Below are positions 1 through 12,250 of a DNA stretch of 64,000 bases, piece by piece (position 1 is the stretch's first letter; every line of letters begins with the position of its first letter). The stretch lies in assembly GCA_027924645.1 (NCBI GenBank), contig BSBN01000297.1, forward strand, positions 9,424,001 through 9,488,000, read 5' to 3'. Source of the DNA: Cunninghamia lanceolata (taxonomy: Eukaryota > Streptophyta > Pinopsida > Cupressales > Cupressaceae). The notes beneath the pieces are model-generated. The model did not search any database. It was not told the DNA's origin and was given only the letters and a program-made list of their open reading frames with translations. The translations under genes and the position numbers were made by a program.

Positions 1-3000
1 TCCTGGATGAAATGTTGGGTTCTTCGCTAGGTAGATTGCACTTTGACTGTCACAATATACTATCACTAAAACCTATTTGAAATCTATATCTGAACACAAT
101 CTTTTAATCCAAATGGATTCTTTACAGGCATGAGTAGCTGCCATATACTCCACCTCTATAGTGGACAAAGTGACAACAACCTATCACTTGCTCATCCAAC
201 TAATTGCACCACCAAATAATGTAAACACATAGGCATTGGTGGATATTCTGCTATCAACATCACCAACCCAATCTGAATCCACATAGCCTCTAATATTCAT
301 GGAATGTTGGTCTCCTATTCCAAGAAAACATATAGAGTACTCTAAGGTACCATACAAGTATTTGAAGACTATCTTTACTGCATCTCAATGTGCTCTTCTT
401 GGATTAGACATGTAATGAGAAAGAACTCCCACTTCTTGGGCAATGTTTGGTCTTATATAGACCATAGCATACATTAAGCTACCAACTACACTTTGGTATG
501 GTACTCAGCTCATGTCTTCCATCTCTGATGGGGATGTAGGACAATATGAGATGGAAATCTTCATTCTCATAGTAACGAGAACACTCAATGGTCTAGCATC
601 CTGCATATTGAATCTTCTTAGAATAGTATCCACATACTTACTCTAGCCTAACCAAAGATTTCTATTTTGTTTGTCTCTTCTAATCTGCATCCCTAAAATG
701 TGTCCTACTACACCAAGGTCCTTCATTTCAAACTTTGCTAAGAGTTAATATTTTAATTCTGCAATTAAACCCTTTCCTTTGCTAATAAACAATGTGTCAT
801 CAACATACAAGGCAATAACTAAGAAATGATCACCATCAAATTTGAAATACACACAATGATCAGATTTAGACCACACAAATCTCAAACTCAACACATATGT
901 ATCAAACTTCTGGTACCACATCCTAAGACTTTGTTTTAAACCATACAAGGATTTTTTAACTTATAGACCATATGAATTTTATCTTTCACCACATAGTGCT
1001 CTAGCTGTGATATAAATTTCTTCCTCCAAATCTCCATGAAGGAATGTTGTTTTCACATCCATTTGTTCCATCTCTAGATCATATGCTACTGCAATAGAAA
1101 GTAAAATATGAATGGATGTCATTTTAGCTACAGGAGAAAATATCTCACCATAATCAACTCCCTAAATTTGGGAGTAACCCTTCGCAACCAACCATGCTTT
1201 ATACTTCTCAATGATGTCATTTGAACCCATTTTCTTTTTGAACACCTATTTGCAACCAATAGGCTTCTATCCTTTAGGAAATGGTACAAGGTCCATGGTA
1301 TCATTCCTTTTAAGAGTTGTCATCTCTTCATCCATGGCTATTTTCTAGGACTCTGCATCATTCATACCAAGAGCCTCTTCTACAAATAAAGGTTCATCAA
1401 CATTAGCATTCAAAGAAAATATACATCTCTAATCATTAGGTGAATACCCATACATTTCTGGTGGTTGCCTATGCCTAGTAGACCTTCAAACAAGTTAAGG
1501 TGGAGGTTCTTCCACTTCTTCCTCCTCTTCTTCCTCTTTTGAAGATTTAGAGCTTGATGAGCTCTCCTTAACTTCTTGTCTATCTTGGGGCCTCGATTCA
1601 ACTTTCTTAGGCATAGAAGGAAGTTGAATCACATCCCTTTTTGTTTAGTTACTTTAATATGTCCTGGCTGAAAATTAACAAGAGAAGATTTAATCTCTCT
1701 AAAATAACACTTCTAGAATAAATTACCTCATGTGCATGAGGCTCCCAAAGCTTGTATCCTTTCACACCATACCTGTATCTGATGAAGATACATTTGATAG
1801 CCTTAGAATCCAATTTTGTTCTCTTCTCCTTAAGCACATGTGCATATGCCTCACAATCAAAAAGTCTCAGGTGTCTAAGTGAAGGCTTTCTCCTCGACCA
1901 AACCTCCATCAGTGTTTTATCAACAAGTGCTAATGTAGGAGATCTATTGATCAAACAAGAAGAAGTGGCAACATCTTTAGCCCAAAACTTTTGTTCTAGA
2001 CCATCTCCACTCAACATGTTCTTAGCCTTCTCCATCAACATTTTGTTCATTCTTTCTGCAACTCCATTCTGCTAAAGAGAATACAAAGTTGTCTTTTGTC
2101 TTTTAATCCCACAATCTCTACATTACAGAATCTGTCAAAAGTTATAGAACAATACTAACTACCATTGTTAATCATCACACATTTAATTTTCTTTCCAATA
2201 TGAGTTTCTACCATAGCCTTGAACTCCTTAAAATAACTGAAAACTTTAGATTTACTCTTTAAAAAATATACCCATGTTTTCCTACTAAAATCATCAATGA
2301 AAGTAACATAATGAAATGACTTACCAATAGAAGTAACATCAACAGGACCAAATACATCTAAATGAATTAAATCTAAGATACATGAAGACTTATGAGAAGA
2401 TGAGTAAAACTGAATGCGGTTTTGTTTACCATAAATACAATGTTCACATAAATCAAACTCTAGATTGAAATCATTGAACCTCTCAACTTGAGGTTCTTAT
2501 TTCTCAAGGTCCATAGACCCTTCTCTCCTATGTAGCCAAGTCTTCGGTGCCATAACATGGTCTTATATGTAGGCAACTTTGATTCAGTAGATAGAGCACC
2601 CTTGGGTACCCATAAGCCATGACCATCCACATAAGAGAAAACCATATTTTTTTTAGTGTAGTCTTTCACTTACTCTTATCAGAAGTACTAGTGCACTCAA
2701 CCATGTATGCATCAAGATGGTACAATGTGCCCATTCTGCTTCATCTTGCTATCACCATAGCATCTCTCACCATTTTCACACATGCTTAAAAAAATTGTAT
2801 ATGCACACCCGCATCTATTATCTTGCTAATAGATAATAAATTTCTTGCTAGTCTCGGGCTATGCAAGACACCATCAAATCATCTAACTCTACCATTAGAA
2901 AATTTCACATGAATACTTCCACAACCAACAATGTCAAGGAAAGAATTATCACCCAAATACACCTTACCACAATCATACTTTTTATACTTACTAAACCAGT

Positions 3001-3898
3001 TTCTTTTAGGATTCATGTGGAAAGATTCACCAGAGTCTATCAACCATGTATTATCACCTACACGATTGGCCAAGGCTGCAATAAAAGCATCTCCATCTTC
3101 TTTCTCAGACTCAAAATTAGAATCTTACTTTTTCTGCTTCTTTTTCTTCTTTTCTTTATAGTCCTTTTAGAAGTGTCTAGTTTTGCTATAGTTCCAACAT
3201 ATCACCTTGGACTCACTAGGAGATTTTGATCTCCCCTTATTCTTGGACTTAGAATGTCCATGCTTCTTTTCATTCTTGCCTCGTTCTTTTGGTCTTTCGT
3301 AAACACTCAAAGCCTATTTGGCATTTAGAGAGACCTTCCTTCTCATTTCCTCAGAGACTAGAGAATCAACAACATCATCCATCTTCAAGATGATTGAAGT
3401 GCTCCCTATGGCCATGACTAGGCTGTCCCATTATCCTGACAATGAACATAACAAAGTTTGGTACCTTTCTTCTTCATCCATTTTCATCCCAACTGAGGTC
3501 AACTGATTCACCAACATATTGAAAGTTTCTAGATGCTTACAAATCTGTGCACCTTCCATTCTCAAGGAATATAACTTCTTCCTCAAGAAAATCTCATTTA
3601 CTAGAGATTTGGCTTGGTATATCTCACTCAACTTCTTCCATAGCTTCTTCGAAGTGGATTTTTCGTGGACATTTATTAGAATCTAGTCTACAAGGCACGA
3701 TCTTATGATACCTTTATCTTTTCTATCCATTACATCATATTGTGCAACCAAAGTTGGATTAGTAGGCTTCTAGACTTTTTCATCCACTGCCTCCCATAGA
3801 TCATGATCAATCAACAGATCTTCTATCTTCAGCTTCCACATTTCCAAGTTTGTGCCAAAGAACTTCTCTACCTCAATCTTCCCACATGTGCTCACCAT
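1..3898 (-). pseudogene. degenerate copia gag-pol
   Basis: The gag start is likely the ATG at 3898, giving a reading that begins MVSTCGKIEVEKFFGTN. A degraded zinc knuckle (CWNYSKTRHF) lies near 3160-3215. Protease is at about 3073-2879 with the WLIDSGESFHM active-site motif. Integrase spans about 2670-1640, with WHRRLGYIG and CEHCIYGKQ of the HHCC region and a later VAERMNKMLMEKAK stretch. Reverse transcriptase covers about 1250-540 with MDVKTTFLHGDLEEEIY and the catalytic LYVDD near 790. RNase H (STIEVEYMAA) lies at about 200-110. Stops interrupt the frame repeatedly, so no active polyprotein is possible. Family assignment is secure from motif order; exact domain ends are approximate. Confidence 0.85.
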
Positions 3899-4007
3899 CT
3901 CTACTATCCTACAATACAAAACATGAAATACTATGTACAAGCTCCCACTGAAACCATGATTAGCTCAAAAAACCCTATACCCAACAAATAGAACCAAAAC
4001 TAGCCAA

Positions 4008-4019
4008 GCTTTGATAACA
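4008..4019 (-). other. primer binding site, tRNA-iMet type (degenerate)
   Basis: Read on the minus strand it is TGTTATCAAAGC, one base away from the common TGGTATCAAAGC primer site. It lies two bases inside the LTR, at the expected place for minus-strand priming. Confidence 0.6.
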
Positions 4020-4021
4020 CT

Positions 4022-4516
4022 TGTAAGGAAGCAAATGTGTGTGGAAACACTTCCTACGCTAATCTTGAGAGGATGATTATGTAAATTCCATAATTTCAAC
4101 TATTACAAAGATTTCAAGAAACACATAAAATAGCATAAACAAAATAACAATAAAACCATAACATAGTGATATACGCAGGGAAAACCCTTTCGGGAGAAAA
4201 ACCCCACACTCCAAAACCTGCACAATGTATTATCAAATCCAAAAATAGATTACAATACACTTGCAGTGCAAGTTCTTAGAGGAGTTTCCACCTCAACTCA
4301 ATCTTGGAGAAATTTCAACAACATTCCAACATCATATTGACTTGCAAAAAAAACTCATTACCAAACTCTTCAAGCCTTCAATTTATAGTCTTCTTCCAAC
4401 CTGAAAAACCATTTGCTAGAACTCTCATGAAGTGTGGTGCCCAAGATAAACAAGATTTCAAACTAAAAATTATATTTTCATGTCAAAAATATTCTCCCCT
4501 ATTTTTTACCCTTACA
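4022..4516 (-). repeat. 5' LTR of minus-strand copia element
   Basis: It is bounded on the plus strand by TGTAAGG at 4022 and CCTTACA ending at 4516, a perfect 7-bp terminal inverted repeat. It abuts the primer site at 4008-4019. The partner LTR lies outside the window, so the outer end rests only on the inverted termini. Confidence 0.55.
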
Positions 4517-5229
4517 ATTGTCATAGAATCTATCATAATATCACTAAAAATGACCCTTCCTTAATATACTACTAAGGGGGCATCATTTGACAACTAATAA
4601 ATGATTTTCAAGGCACTGTGTCACATCTCATTTTATGGACTATATTATTATTCTAGATTAGTGAACATTTTACTATGATTGTTTTTACTTTGGGTAAGTT
4701 CCACATGTGTGAAGGTAATTCTTGTAATGTTATATTTGTGTGAATTGGAAACTTGATTAAATATTAAATATTATCAATGTGATTATAATCTTTTTCTTCA
4801 GCTATGTTTTGGGGAACTAACCTATTGACGTCGAGTTGAGTGCGAATGAATGCAGGTACTCGTCAAAGATGAGAACATGGTTGAGGTAGAGATGTTCATA
4901 CCACTCAACAAGAACTGTTTGTGATGGATAACCCTGATATACTCACACACTCACATAGTCTCATATCATATTTTATTTTATGGCTTTAATATGCATTGTT
5001 GTATGGATAATAAATGTGATTTATGTTTAATACTTAGAAAAATAATGAGTTATAATTGCTATAAAAGTCCTTTTCGAATCCATGATTTAGTTATAAATAT
5101 TAATGTTCTTTTGATTTATATTTAAAATGGTGTATTTTATTTTATAATACTTAGTTATAAGTGTTTTCCTATTTTTTTGTGAAAAATAATATCTATTTTA
5201 GATTTAAAACAATTATGTTTAAACAGATA

Positions 5230-5230
5230 G

Positions 5231-5281
<51 letters not shown>
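5230..5281. repeat. trinucleotide microsatellite (TAA)n(TTA)n
   Basis: A run of TAA units passes directly into TTA units, so the block is also a perfect inverted repeat able to fold on itself. Confidence 0.9.
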
Positions 5282-5282
<1 letters not shown>

Positions 5283-5320
5283 TTCTTGAGTTGTTTTTAG
5301 TAATTGTGTATTTTTTAAAA

Positions 5321-5586
5321 TGTGCATGGTAAAGTTTTTAACATGACCGACAATGCTAGTGCGACACGCCCTCCGGCTCCATGTGAATGCTTTTTCCCGG
5401 AGCAATGAACTGGTGAGGCCACAACACAGGGGACCTCATCCCCTAGCAAGAACACTTCAAACATGTGAGCTCGTTGGCCCAGCGAAGGCATAAAGCATGC
5501 AAGCTCGTTGGCCCAGCGAGGGTTTGAACTCTGGTGGCCGTCACTACAACCGAGCAACTTAACCACCAAACCACGCCCTTATCGGC
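5321..5586 (-). mobile_element. tRNA-derived SINE (Au-like)
   Basis: About 266 bp flanked by a target duplication of about 20 bp beginning AGTAATTGTGT and ending TTTTTAAAA (5299-5320 and 5587-5606). Read on the minus strand the 5' end has an A-box-like GTGGTTTGGTGGTTAAG and, about 40 bases on, a B-box-like GAGTTCAAACCC, as in plant Au-type tRNA SINEs. Inside is a duplicated GGCCCAGCGA segment (near 5477 and 5510). GC content is far above the surroundings. Family name is by resemblance only. Confidence 0.75.
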
Positions 5587-6761
5587 AGTAATTGTGTTTT
5601 TTAAAAATAGATAAATTATTTTAATTTTATTAATAATATATTTAAAATCTAATTAAAAGAATTAAATTAATTTACTACCATGCAAATGACATAAATATAA
5701 TTTAATTACTACCATGCAAGTGACAAAAATATAATTAAGATATTTTATTCTATTCTAATTTAAAATAGAAATTTGAGAGCCTCTAAGAAGGCAAAATCTC
5801 ATGCAAACAGAGGTAATCTTCAGTTTTGAAAAAGCAAGAAAAACTACAAATAAATGGACACCAAGTTTAGAGCAGTGGGGGAAATAAAAACAAAGGCTTG
5901 CAGAAAGAAAAGGAAAGGGAAAATATTGTTATTATTTTCTGAGCATCAAAGATAGGGAATTGGTTCATTCTAGGTAGTGACAAATAGAGAAGGTGGAGCA
6001 ACAACATTAGTAGATAATCAACCCTTTGGCAAGAGAATTAACTGGGTATTTTTCCTTTCTTTAAATTGCAATAATTTTTTGTTGCATAAAATTTTGTTGC
6101 AATTCCTTTCACGAACTGTTCAGAAACTGTACAAAAAACTTTCTTTCATGACTTCATGTCATGGCTTCCTATCATGAATTGTTCAAAAACTATATAAAAA
6201 ACTTCATGTCATGGCTTCCTATCGACTTCCTATCGTGACATCCTATCATAGCTTCTTGTCAAATTTTTCAAAGTTGTTTATTCCTCTACTTTTATTTGTG
6301 ATCGACCCTTTTCTTTTTCTTCTCTCTGCTATTCTTGAATGCATGCTAGGTAGATCAACCTTTCCTTGGAAGTTGTATCAACTGACTAAAACCATAGCCA
6401 ATAAATTATGGTTGTTAATTAAATCTATAACAGTTTTAGAGCCTTGAAGTTACTTTTTCTATTCTGTATGATAAGATGGTATCAACCTTGTAAACTTGTT
6501 TTATTTCCCTCAAGTTGACATTACTGTTGCAACCTTTCTTGTTGAATCAGAGGATCCTTTAATCTAAACTATAAAAAAATATTGTAAATCTGAGGTATAA
6601 AGTTTCTATAGCAGTCGGGAAATGATGTATTAAGAGATTATGGTATAGCTATCTTTTTCTATGTTTTATTACTATTCAAAGACCTATTTTAATCATTGTT
6701 GTTTGAGTGATAGTAAGTTTGTTTATGAATTATGTTATTCTTATTTTTAACTCTGTCATAG

Positions 6762-6914
6762 TTCCTATCGTAGTTGTGATACTAAGACTGTTTCTTGTTT
6801 CTTTAACTTCCTGTCATAGTTGTGATAGTAAGGTTGTCTAAATGATTTAGAAAACTTATTGCATTATGTAGATAGAATGAAATAGTTCCTGTCATAGCTA
6901 TGATAGTAAGATTG
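6762..6914. repeat. three spaced copies of a ~29-bp motif
   Basis: TTCCTGTCATAGTTGTGATA-type segments occur at about 6762-6790, 6807-6836 and 6885-6914. Related TCCTATCATAG/TCATGGCTTCCTATC fragments occur at 6140-6260. They lie in the candidate solo LTR and may be part of its internal regulatory repeats. Confidence 0.6.
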
Positions 6915-7857
6915 TTAAATGGCGTAGAATTTATATTACATTGTGAATTTATGAATGAAATATGGACTTGGAAATTAAATCAATTTAGTAGTTTTATAAG
7001 ATGCATTTTGTGTAATCAAATGATGAGTTACTTGCTTGAAAATTGTGTTTTCATAATTGATGTTTTGGAAATAGAATTAGAGATGGACTATAGGAGACTA
7101 TGGATTGTTATATTTTATTTTATTATTTATTTTACTTGTTTATTGGGGAAAGAAAGTAGATTTTTGTCTAGGGGTGTTTTCAGTTACTTTTGGATTGGGA
7201 TGTTGAATGTGGATTATTAGAGATAGATTTTTCTCTTTTCAGGAATTGAACCTATAACTATTTTTCTAAGGTTTAGATCTAAATGAGCAGTCATTAAAAA
7301 AGATGAATATTTTGTCTAGCATACTTATTGATATATCTCTGCCACATCTTGTTGTGAGACAATCTGCATTTTATTAAATTTAGAGTTGCACATTAGACAT
7401 CAGGTTGCATCGGGTGTTCCCTCATACCAGTTGTTTCTAGGTAGCTAGACATTTTGTGTAGGGCTAGGTTTCCTTCATGTTATGAAGGGATCTAGGGAAG
7501 TGTAATTGCTTCATGTTTGGGTAGAAAAGCACCTCAGCCATGTTCCCATCTCTCGAATCATAGGAGAACTATTTGGGTTTGTGGCAACTAGAGAGTGTAT
7601 TGATTTATTATACTTGTTGTACATGTTTATTGTAACTTGTAATTGGATGAATTATGGCATGAATGCCAATGGACTTTGTATATAATTTTATAGTGCTATC
7701 ACTTGGATTGAGCATGAGATTTTTGTGAGATTTAATGACTTTTATTAATTCATATTTATGAGATTTATCTTTTACTTGTGATGTTGTAATTAAGTGGATT
7801 ATTTACTTCATTTTACTTTTGTGATGGTTTGAGTACTTTACACATCGACATGTGACA

Positions 7858-8279
7858 CAAATGCTAATTTTAAAAATTCTAATACCCTTCTTTTATACTG
7901 GAGCTAAATAAAATAATAATGAATTGTGGGAAACATCAAATGACAAACACAAATTAATAACAAATTTTTTTGCAAGGTTGAGACACCTAATTTTCCAACA
8001 ATTGAAGTGTTCCCTTAGAAAGCCACAACTGCACCACTGAATCCATTAAACATTAATTTTGAGTGGACTTGCATAGTGAGTGATGTGGAAAAGATGACCA
8101 AGATTCTAAGAATGAGAAACATGGCTAAGGACACATGTTGTCGATTTTAGTTTACCTAAATGATATTAGGTTAAATACAATAAGGAGAGAATTTTATTAT
8201 GTGGAGGAAATTTTTTTAATAATTACATCAAAAATTCATGTGATTTGAATTAAATGATACTAGCATAAGTTGAATATGT
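7858..8279. other. no recognised feature
   Basis: AT-rich sequence between the candidate solo LTR and the duplicated segment. I see no open reading frame, repeat or RNA gene that can be supported. Confidence 0.5.
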
Positions 8280-8445
8280 GCACATGAAGACTTTTGTTGA
8301 TGGAAAAATTTTGATGAGTCAAATTGAAAATGAATTTCTTGGAAATTGAATACACACACACACACACACACATGAAGACTTCTGTTGACAGAAAAATTTT
8401 GATGAGTCAAATTAAAATGAATTTCTTAGAGATTGAATATATATT
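8280..8445. repeat. tandem duplication with (CA)n tract
   Basis: The segment at about 8280-8350 (containing ATGAAGACTTTTGTTGA) is repeated at about 8371-8440. The copies are joined by a CA dinucleotide run (8350-8371). The second copy ends in a TA-rich tract that has expanded to a long (AT)n in the paralogous position at 43425-43496. Confidence 0.75.
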
Positions 8446-8709
8446 TATATATATAAGTTAGGGTAAATAAATATCCTTAGAATCTAAGGAGAAACCAGAC
8501 AGTTTACATCCCTTGTCAAATACACTTCCAAACTCTTGGAAATTCAATAATATAATTGAACATGAACTATAGATATGTTGAATTTTTGTTGGGTTACATA
8601 TAACCAATCACACAGGTCCGCTTGCATTATAATAAGAAATTATGATATTACCTATGAAGCCCATGATTTCTTCTACCGTAAAAAGCTATACTACTTACTG
8701 TAGGCTATT

Positions 8710-8846
8710 CTTAAATATCATCCACTTCAATAGTCAAAGGTCAATTTTGGCCGACAAAAATAGGACAAGTATTTACAACTTTTTATTGTGAAGGAGGTGT
8801 AAAATTTCTATTAGTTGTTTGACCATTGAAGTAGATGGTATTTAAG
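8710..8846. mobile_element. MITE-like hairpin element (copy 1)
   Basis: A 29-bp inverted repeat (8710-8738 and 8818-8846) matches at 26 of 29 positions around a 79-bp centre. It starts CTTAAATATCATCCACTTCA. No convincing target duplication was found. The same hairpin lies at 43750-43885, and a lone arm lies beside the gag-only element at 43375-43400. Confidence 0.6.
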
Positions 8847-9230
8847 TAGAGTGCTTACTATATCAAAATATAGTACATATACTTACATCCATAAGTCTAA
8901 AAGCTAAGGTAAATCAGAAGAGTTTAAATTTTATGGACAAACATGTTCGTTGAAATCCTATGGACAAACAAACAAGTTGAAAATATTGCAAATTGAAAAC
9001 AATGCAGGTCTGTAAAACAAGTAGACACAATTGCAGGTTGAAAACACTGAAAAAACAATCAGAACACAATGTGCCAGCTGTTTACGTTTGGCAAGGTAAA
9101 TCCCTAACAAGAAGAGTACATAGGCACTAACAAGAAGGTTACAGAGCAACAACACACCACACGCAAATCCATCTTATACATGAAAATTACACCGTGAGAA
9201 AATGAGCTTGAATTGAGTGTGTAGGATCTA

Positions 9231-10359
9231 TCATGTGTATGGAGACTCAAAAATGGAAGGATCAGTGTTGCGACTGTAATCTAGAGGAGACTTCCAGGTA
9301 TTGTTGGGTGCATTCATCTCCAAATAAAATGGAGCATCAAAACCTGGAATTGGAACTTCTTCTTTGAGTATTTGCAAAACTTGTCTCATGCAAAGCCTAC
9401 CTTCTAGCTTAGGATTAAAACAAAGAAGCCCCAGTTTGAGCACTATCTCCATCTCAGCTTTAACATATTGCCCACCAAGATTCGAGTCAGCTCCATCCAT
9501 GAGATTGGTTGTAGCATGAAGCTCTCTCACCCAGTCCACCATTACTATTTGAGCAAGTTGGAGAGAGGCATCAATAGATTTCCTTCCACATGTGTCCCAA
9601 CATTCCCACTACATGAGTAATCTACGAGTTTTGGTTATGCTCATACAGACGGGCAAGCCGAAAATCTCCTAGATTTCCATTGAGCTCCGAGTCCAGCAAA
9701 ATATTGCTAGACTTGATGTCTCTATGTTCTACTCGTTGCTCCCACCCTTCGTGAAGATACAACAACCCCGTAGTGACATCTCTGAGGACTTTGTACTTCT
9801 GACTCCATTCAACCACCTTCTTTGGATTTCCAAATATCATCTTGTCTAGGCTCCCATTTGGCATGTAGTCATAAACTATGAATAGCTAATTTTCCTGCCT
9901 GCAGAAGCCTCTGATCTGCACAAGGTTTCAATGTTGAAGGCGACCAAGACTTGAGATTTTTGCTATAAATTCCTTGTTCCCACTATAATTTGTATCTCTA
10001 AGAATACATTTCACCACTACATAGAGGTCATTTGTGGGAAGGACTCCTCTGTAGACCTGACCGGAGCCTCCAGATCCCAAAAGTTGTTTGTTTCATAAGC
10101 CCTTAGTTGCATTATGTAGGTCCTTCTAGTTAAACATGTGAGGCCAATACTCCATCTCCCATCCTTTGAAAAGATCTTTCTGCTGGTTTCTCTTCAACCC
10201 CACAAGTGATGCTGCCACCACCACCAGGAGGAGGAGGACGCAAGCTGTGCTAATGTCGACTATCAGTTTGGTATTTGAGCTCTTGGATTCTCTATGTATG
10301 AAGGATGAAAGGTGGGATATATCATCATCTATTTTATCTTTTGATCCTATTCCTACCAT
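9231..10359 (-). pseudogene. L-type lectin receptor-like kinase remnant, copy 1
   Basis: Read on the minus strand, a transmembrane helix near 10250 is followed by a juxtamembrane stretch (GLKRNQQKDLFKGWEMEYWP). Then come the glycine loop (LGSGGSGQVYRG, about 10085), the ATP-lysine region (VVVKC), [10 protein letters not shown], the catalytic YLHEGW and [12 protein letters not shown] (about 9715), and the C-terminal kinase lobe ending PSIFESPYT (9234). The motif set is that of plant L-type lectin receptor kinases. The extracellular lectin domain is absent upstream. The metal-binding DFG is DFR, and TAG or TGA codons replace residues at several points (for example in QENxLFIVYDY). It cannot encode an active kinase. 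No intron is needed to join the pieces. Confidence 0.85.
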
Positions 10360-11941
10360 ATTCTTTTGGACTTAATTGTGTTATGGATTTTTACCATGAG
10401 AAAGTATCCATGTTTCATGATTAGCTAAAACATCTTTGGGTATTGATCCTTTTTACGATTTTCATAGAATGGAGAAGATGAGCAATAATTTTTGTACTAG
10501 ATATCTAAGAGGATACCATAGATGATGTTCATTCTAATTATCTACATGGTTGCTAAGAAGAAAGTCAAAAGACAACTAAATTTGTACACTAATTTGCATG
10601 TTGATTTGGTATTCAAAATTGAACCAAACTCTCATTACTTGGTATTCAAAATTTAACCTTTCATACCAAATATTTTAATAGATTCAATTCTTAATAGATT
10701 AAATAGTTACTAGAATCCCAAGAAAAATAATGTCATACAAGCATAACTATGTAGAGATGAAAACTTTATAAGAAAACAATTTTCCCTATAAATATGGTTT
10801 CAAAGAAAATTAAGAGACATGCTGATATAAATTTATTTAAAAAATATAAAAAATATGCATAGCTTAATTAAAGACTCAATTATATCCTTACAAGTACAGA
10901 AGTATAGTTATGTATAGATACTTTATAAGCAAACAATTTTCCTCATAAATGGATTCTAGAAGAAAATGAAGAGAGATGGTAATATGTGAGCTTGCTTAAA
11001 CACTATAATAAGCTTCATAAAATAATTAGGGACTCATATATATCCTCACCTACAATTTAGATGCCTCTTCCCTCTCACTTCTAATTGAAAGAGAGACACT
11101 AGAGTTTAAAAATCAAAAATGTAATTTATAAGTTTTAAGAAATGAATTAAGAATTGAAACCTAAACTATGGGTGTTTGAATTAATCTATTTTTTTATCTA
11201 GGTGTACTAAATGAATGGAGGGTTAATATCCATTGAATGGATAAAATAGAATATGTAGAGTTTAAGTGAGGCATGTCAAGCTTTCAACGTCAAGGAGGCC
11301 TGGGGCAGATGGATCTCCATTCTAATATGAAGGAAATAAATAAGCATTCAATTTAACATGGAGTCATTCAATAGGCACATGGAAGGAAAGAAATCCTTCA
11401 GTACACAATAGATCTATCAAGAGAAGTATAGGGAAGCGACTGTGGCTAAGTACATATAACAAGTCATTATACCTCCACTTGGGAACATTTATATCTTTAG
11501 ATCGTCATATCCACCCAACTTTCATGGTAGGACAAGGATGATAGGAGAAGATCAAAGACAAATGTACAAAATACCTACTAGAAGGTTAAATGCAACCACA
11601 AGCCATATTCAAGAAAAGGCAAAAGTTTTAAAAAACCATTGCTAGTAAATAGGCTATAGCTGACGGCGAGGAGGAACGGTGATGATGTTCAAAGATGCGA
11701 TGGGAGATTTTAATTAAACAAGAAGACCTATCACCATCAGTTCATTTTCTCTTTACACCTAACACTAATGATAGTGCTAGTTAAGATTTTTTCCCTCTTT
11801 AGAAAACTTGTTTTGCACAATCTGATGGAGGATGATAAGACAAACAGATGCCTAGCTTTTCCAGTGATGTTGTGGGAACCAGAAATCAAAGGATGGGTCA
11901 ATATCATGGATATGAACTAGGTATTCGATATTGACTGCACC
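10360..11941. other. AT-rich flank of the kinase remnant, no gene seen
   Basis: This is where a lectin ectodomain would lie on the minus strand, but no lectin motifs are readable. The stretch is shared with 45589-47104, so the loss predates the segmental duplication. Confidence 0.5.
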
Positions 11942-12250
11942 TTGGCACAATCTGTAATCAAGAATATTTGTGGCCAAAGGTGGTTGGATGGAGTAGAAGA
12001 TGAAATTTTTCACTGGTTGGATGTCGTTTCCACCTTCCTTTCAAATATCATGGACTTAGTCCAAGACAATCAATTTTTTCATGCTATTCTAACAAGCCTG
12101 GTTTTCAATTACTTGTATAACTTGGAGAGGTGGAATTTGGCTCACTATGAGCATGACCTACTAAAAGGGGAGGCAATTGTGGGGGGTTTATTTCCTATTC
12201 AAATGGTGAGAACTTCACCAGTGGTAGAATACATCTCCAAGGCAATGTAG
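11942..12250 (+). CDS. hypothetical ~100-codon reading frame, conserved in both duplicates
   Basis: The reading contains CGQRWLDGVEDEIFHWLDVV and ends near PVVEYISKAM. The paralogous reading at 47105-47434 keeps the frame over the same length with conservative changes such as N/D and F/V. I do not recognise a family; there is no signal peptide or membrane segment. It may be a fragment of a longer transposon or host gene, as upstream sequence in the same frame is closed by stops. Preservation of the frame in both copies is the only support. Confidence 0.25.
   Translation: MAQSVIKNICGQRWLDGVEDEIFHWLDVVSTFLSNIMDLVQDNQFFHAILTSLVFNYLYNLERWNLAHYEHDLLKGEAIVGGLFPIQMVRTSPVVEYISKAM

Larger units (their letters stand above)
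1..4516 (-). mobile_element. Ty1/copia LTR retrotransposon, 3' part cut off by window edge
   Basis: On the minus strand the order is LTR (4516-4022), primer site, gag, protease, integrase, reverse transcriptase, RNase H, which is the copia order. The element leaves the window at base 1 inside or just after RNase H, so the 3' LTR is not visible. Many in-frame stops and frame changes show it is an old, inactive copy. It is a different family from the copia element at 17761-23310. Confidence 0.85.
4619..7857. mobile_element. candidate solo LTR, gypsy-like, about 3.2 kb
   Basis: It begins TGTCACAT and ends ATGTGACA, an exact 8-bp terminal inverted repeat. The start resembles that of the gypsy LTR at 35454 (TGTCACACC). 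There is no primer site after the right end and no polypurine tract before the left end, so it would be a solo LTR. The flanking five bases do not match (CACTG and CAAAT), so a target duplication is missing or decayed. A SINE (5321-5586) and a trinucleotide repeat lie inside. No coding region is supported in the interval. Confidence 0.4.

Noticed and set aside
6900..7220. 106-codon frame on the plus strand
   Set aside because: AT-rich, no recognisable motif, lies within the candidate solo LTR and has no paralogue support.
8958..9155. Hydrophobic minus-strand frame, also seen at 43970-44176
   Set aside because: Lies just 3' of the kinase remnant; conservation reflects the segmental duplication, and composition reflects A/T-rich untranslated sequence.
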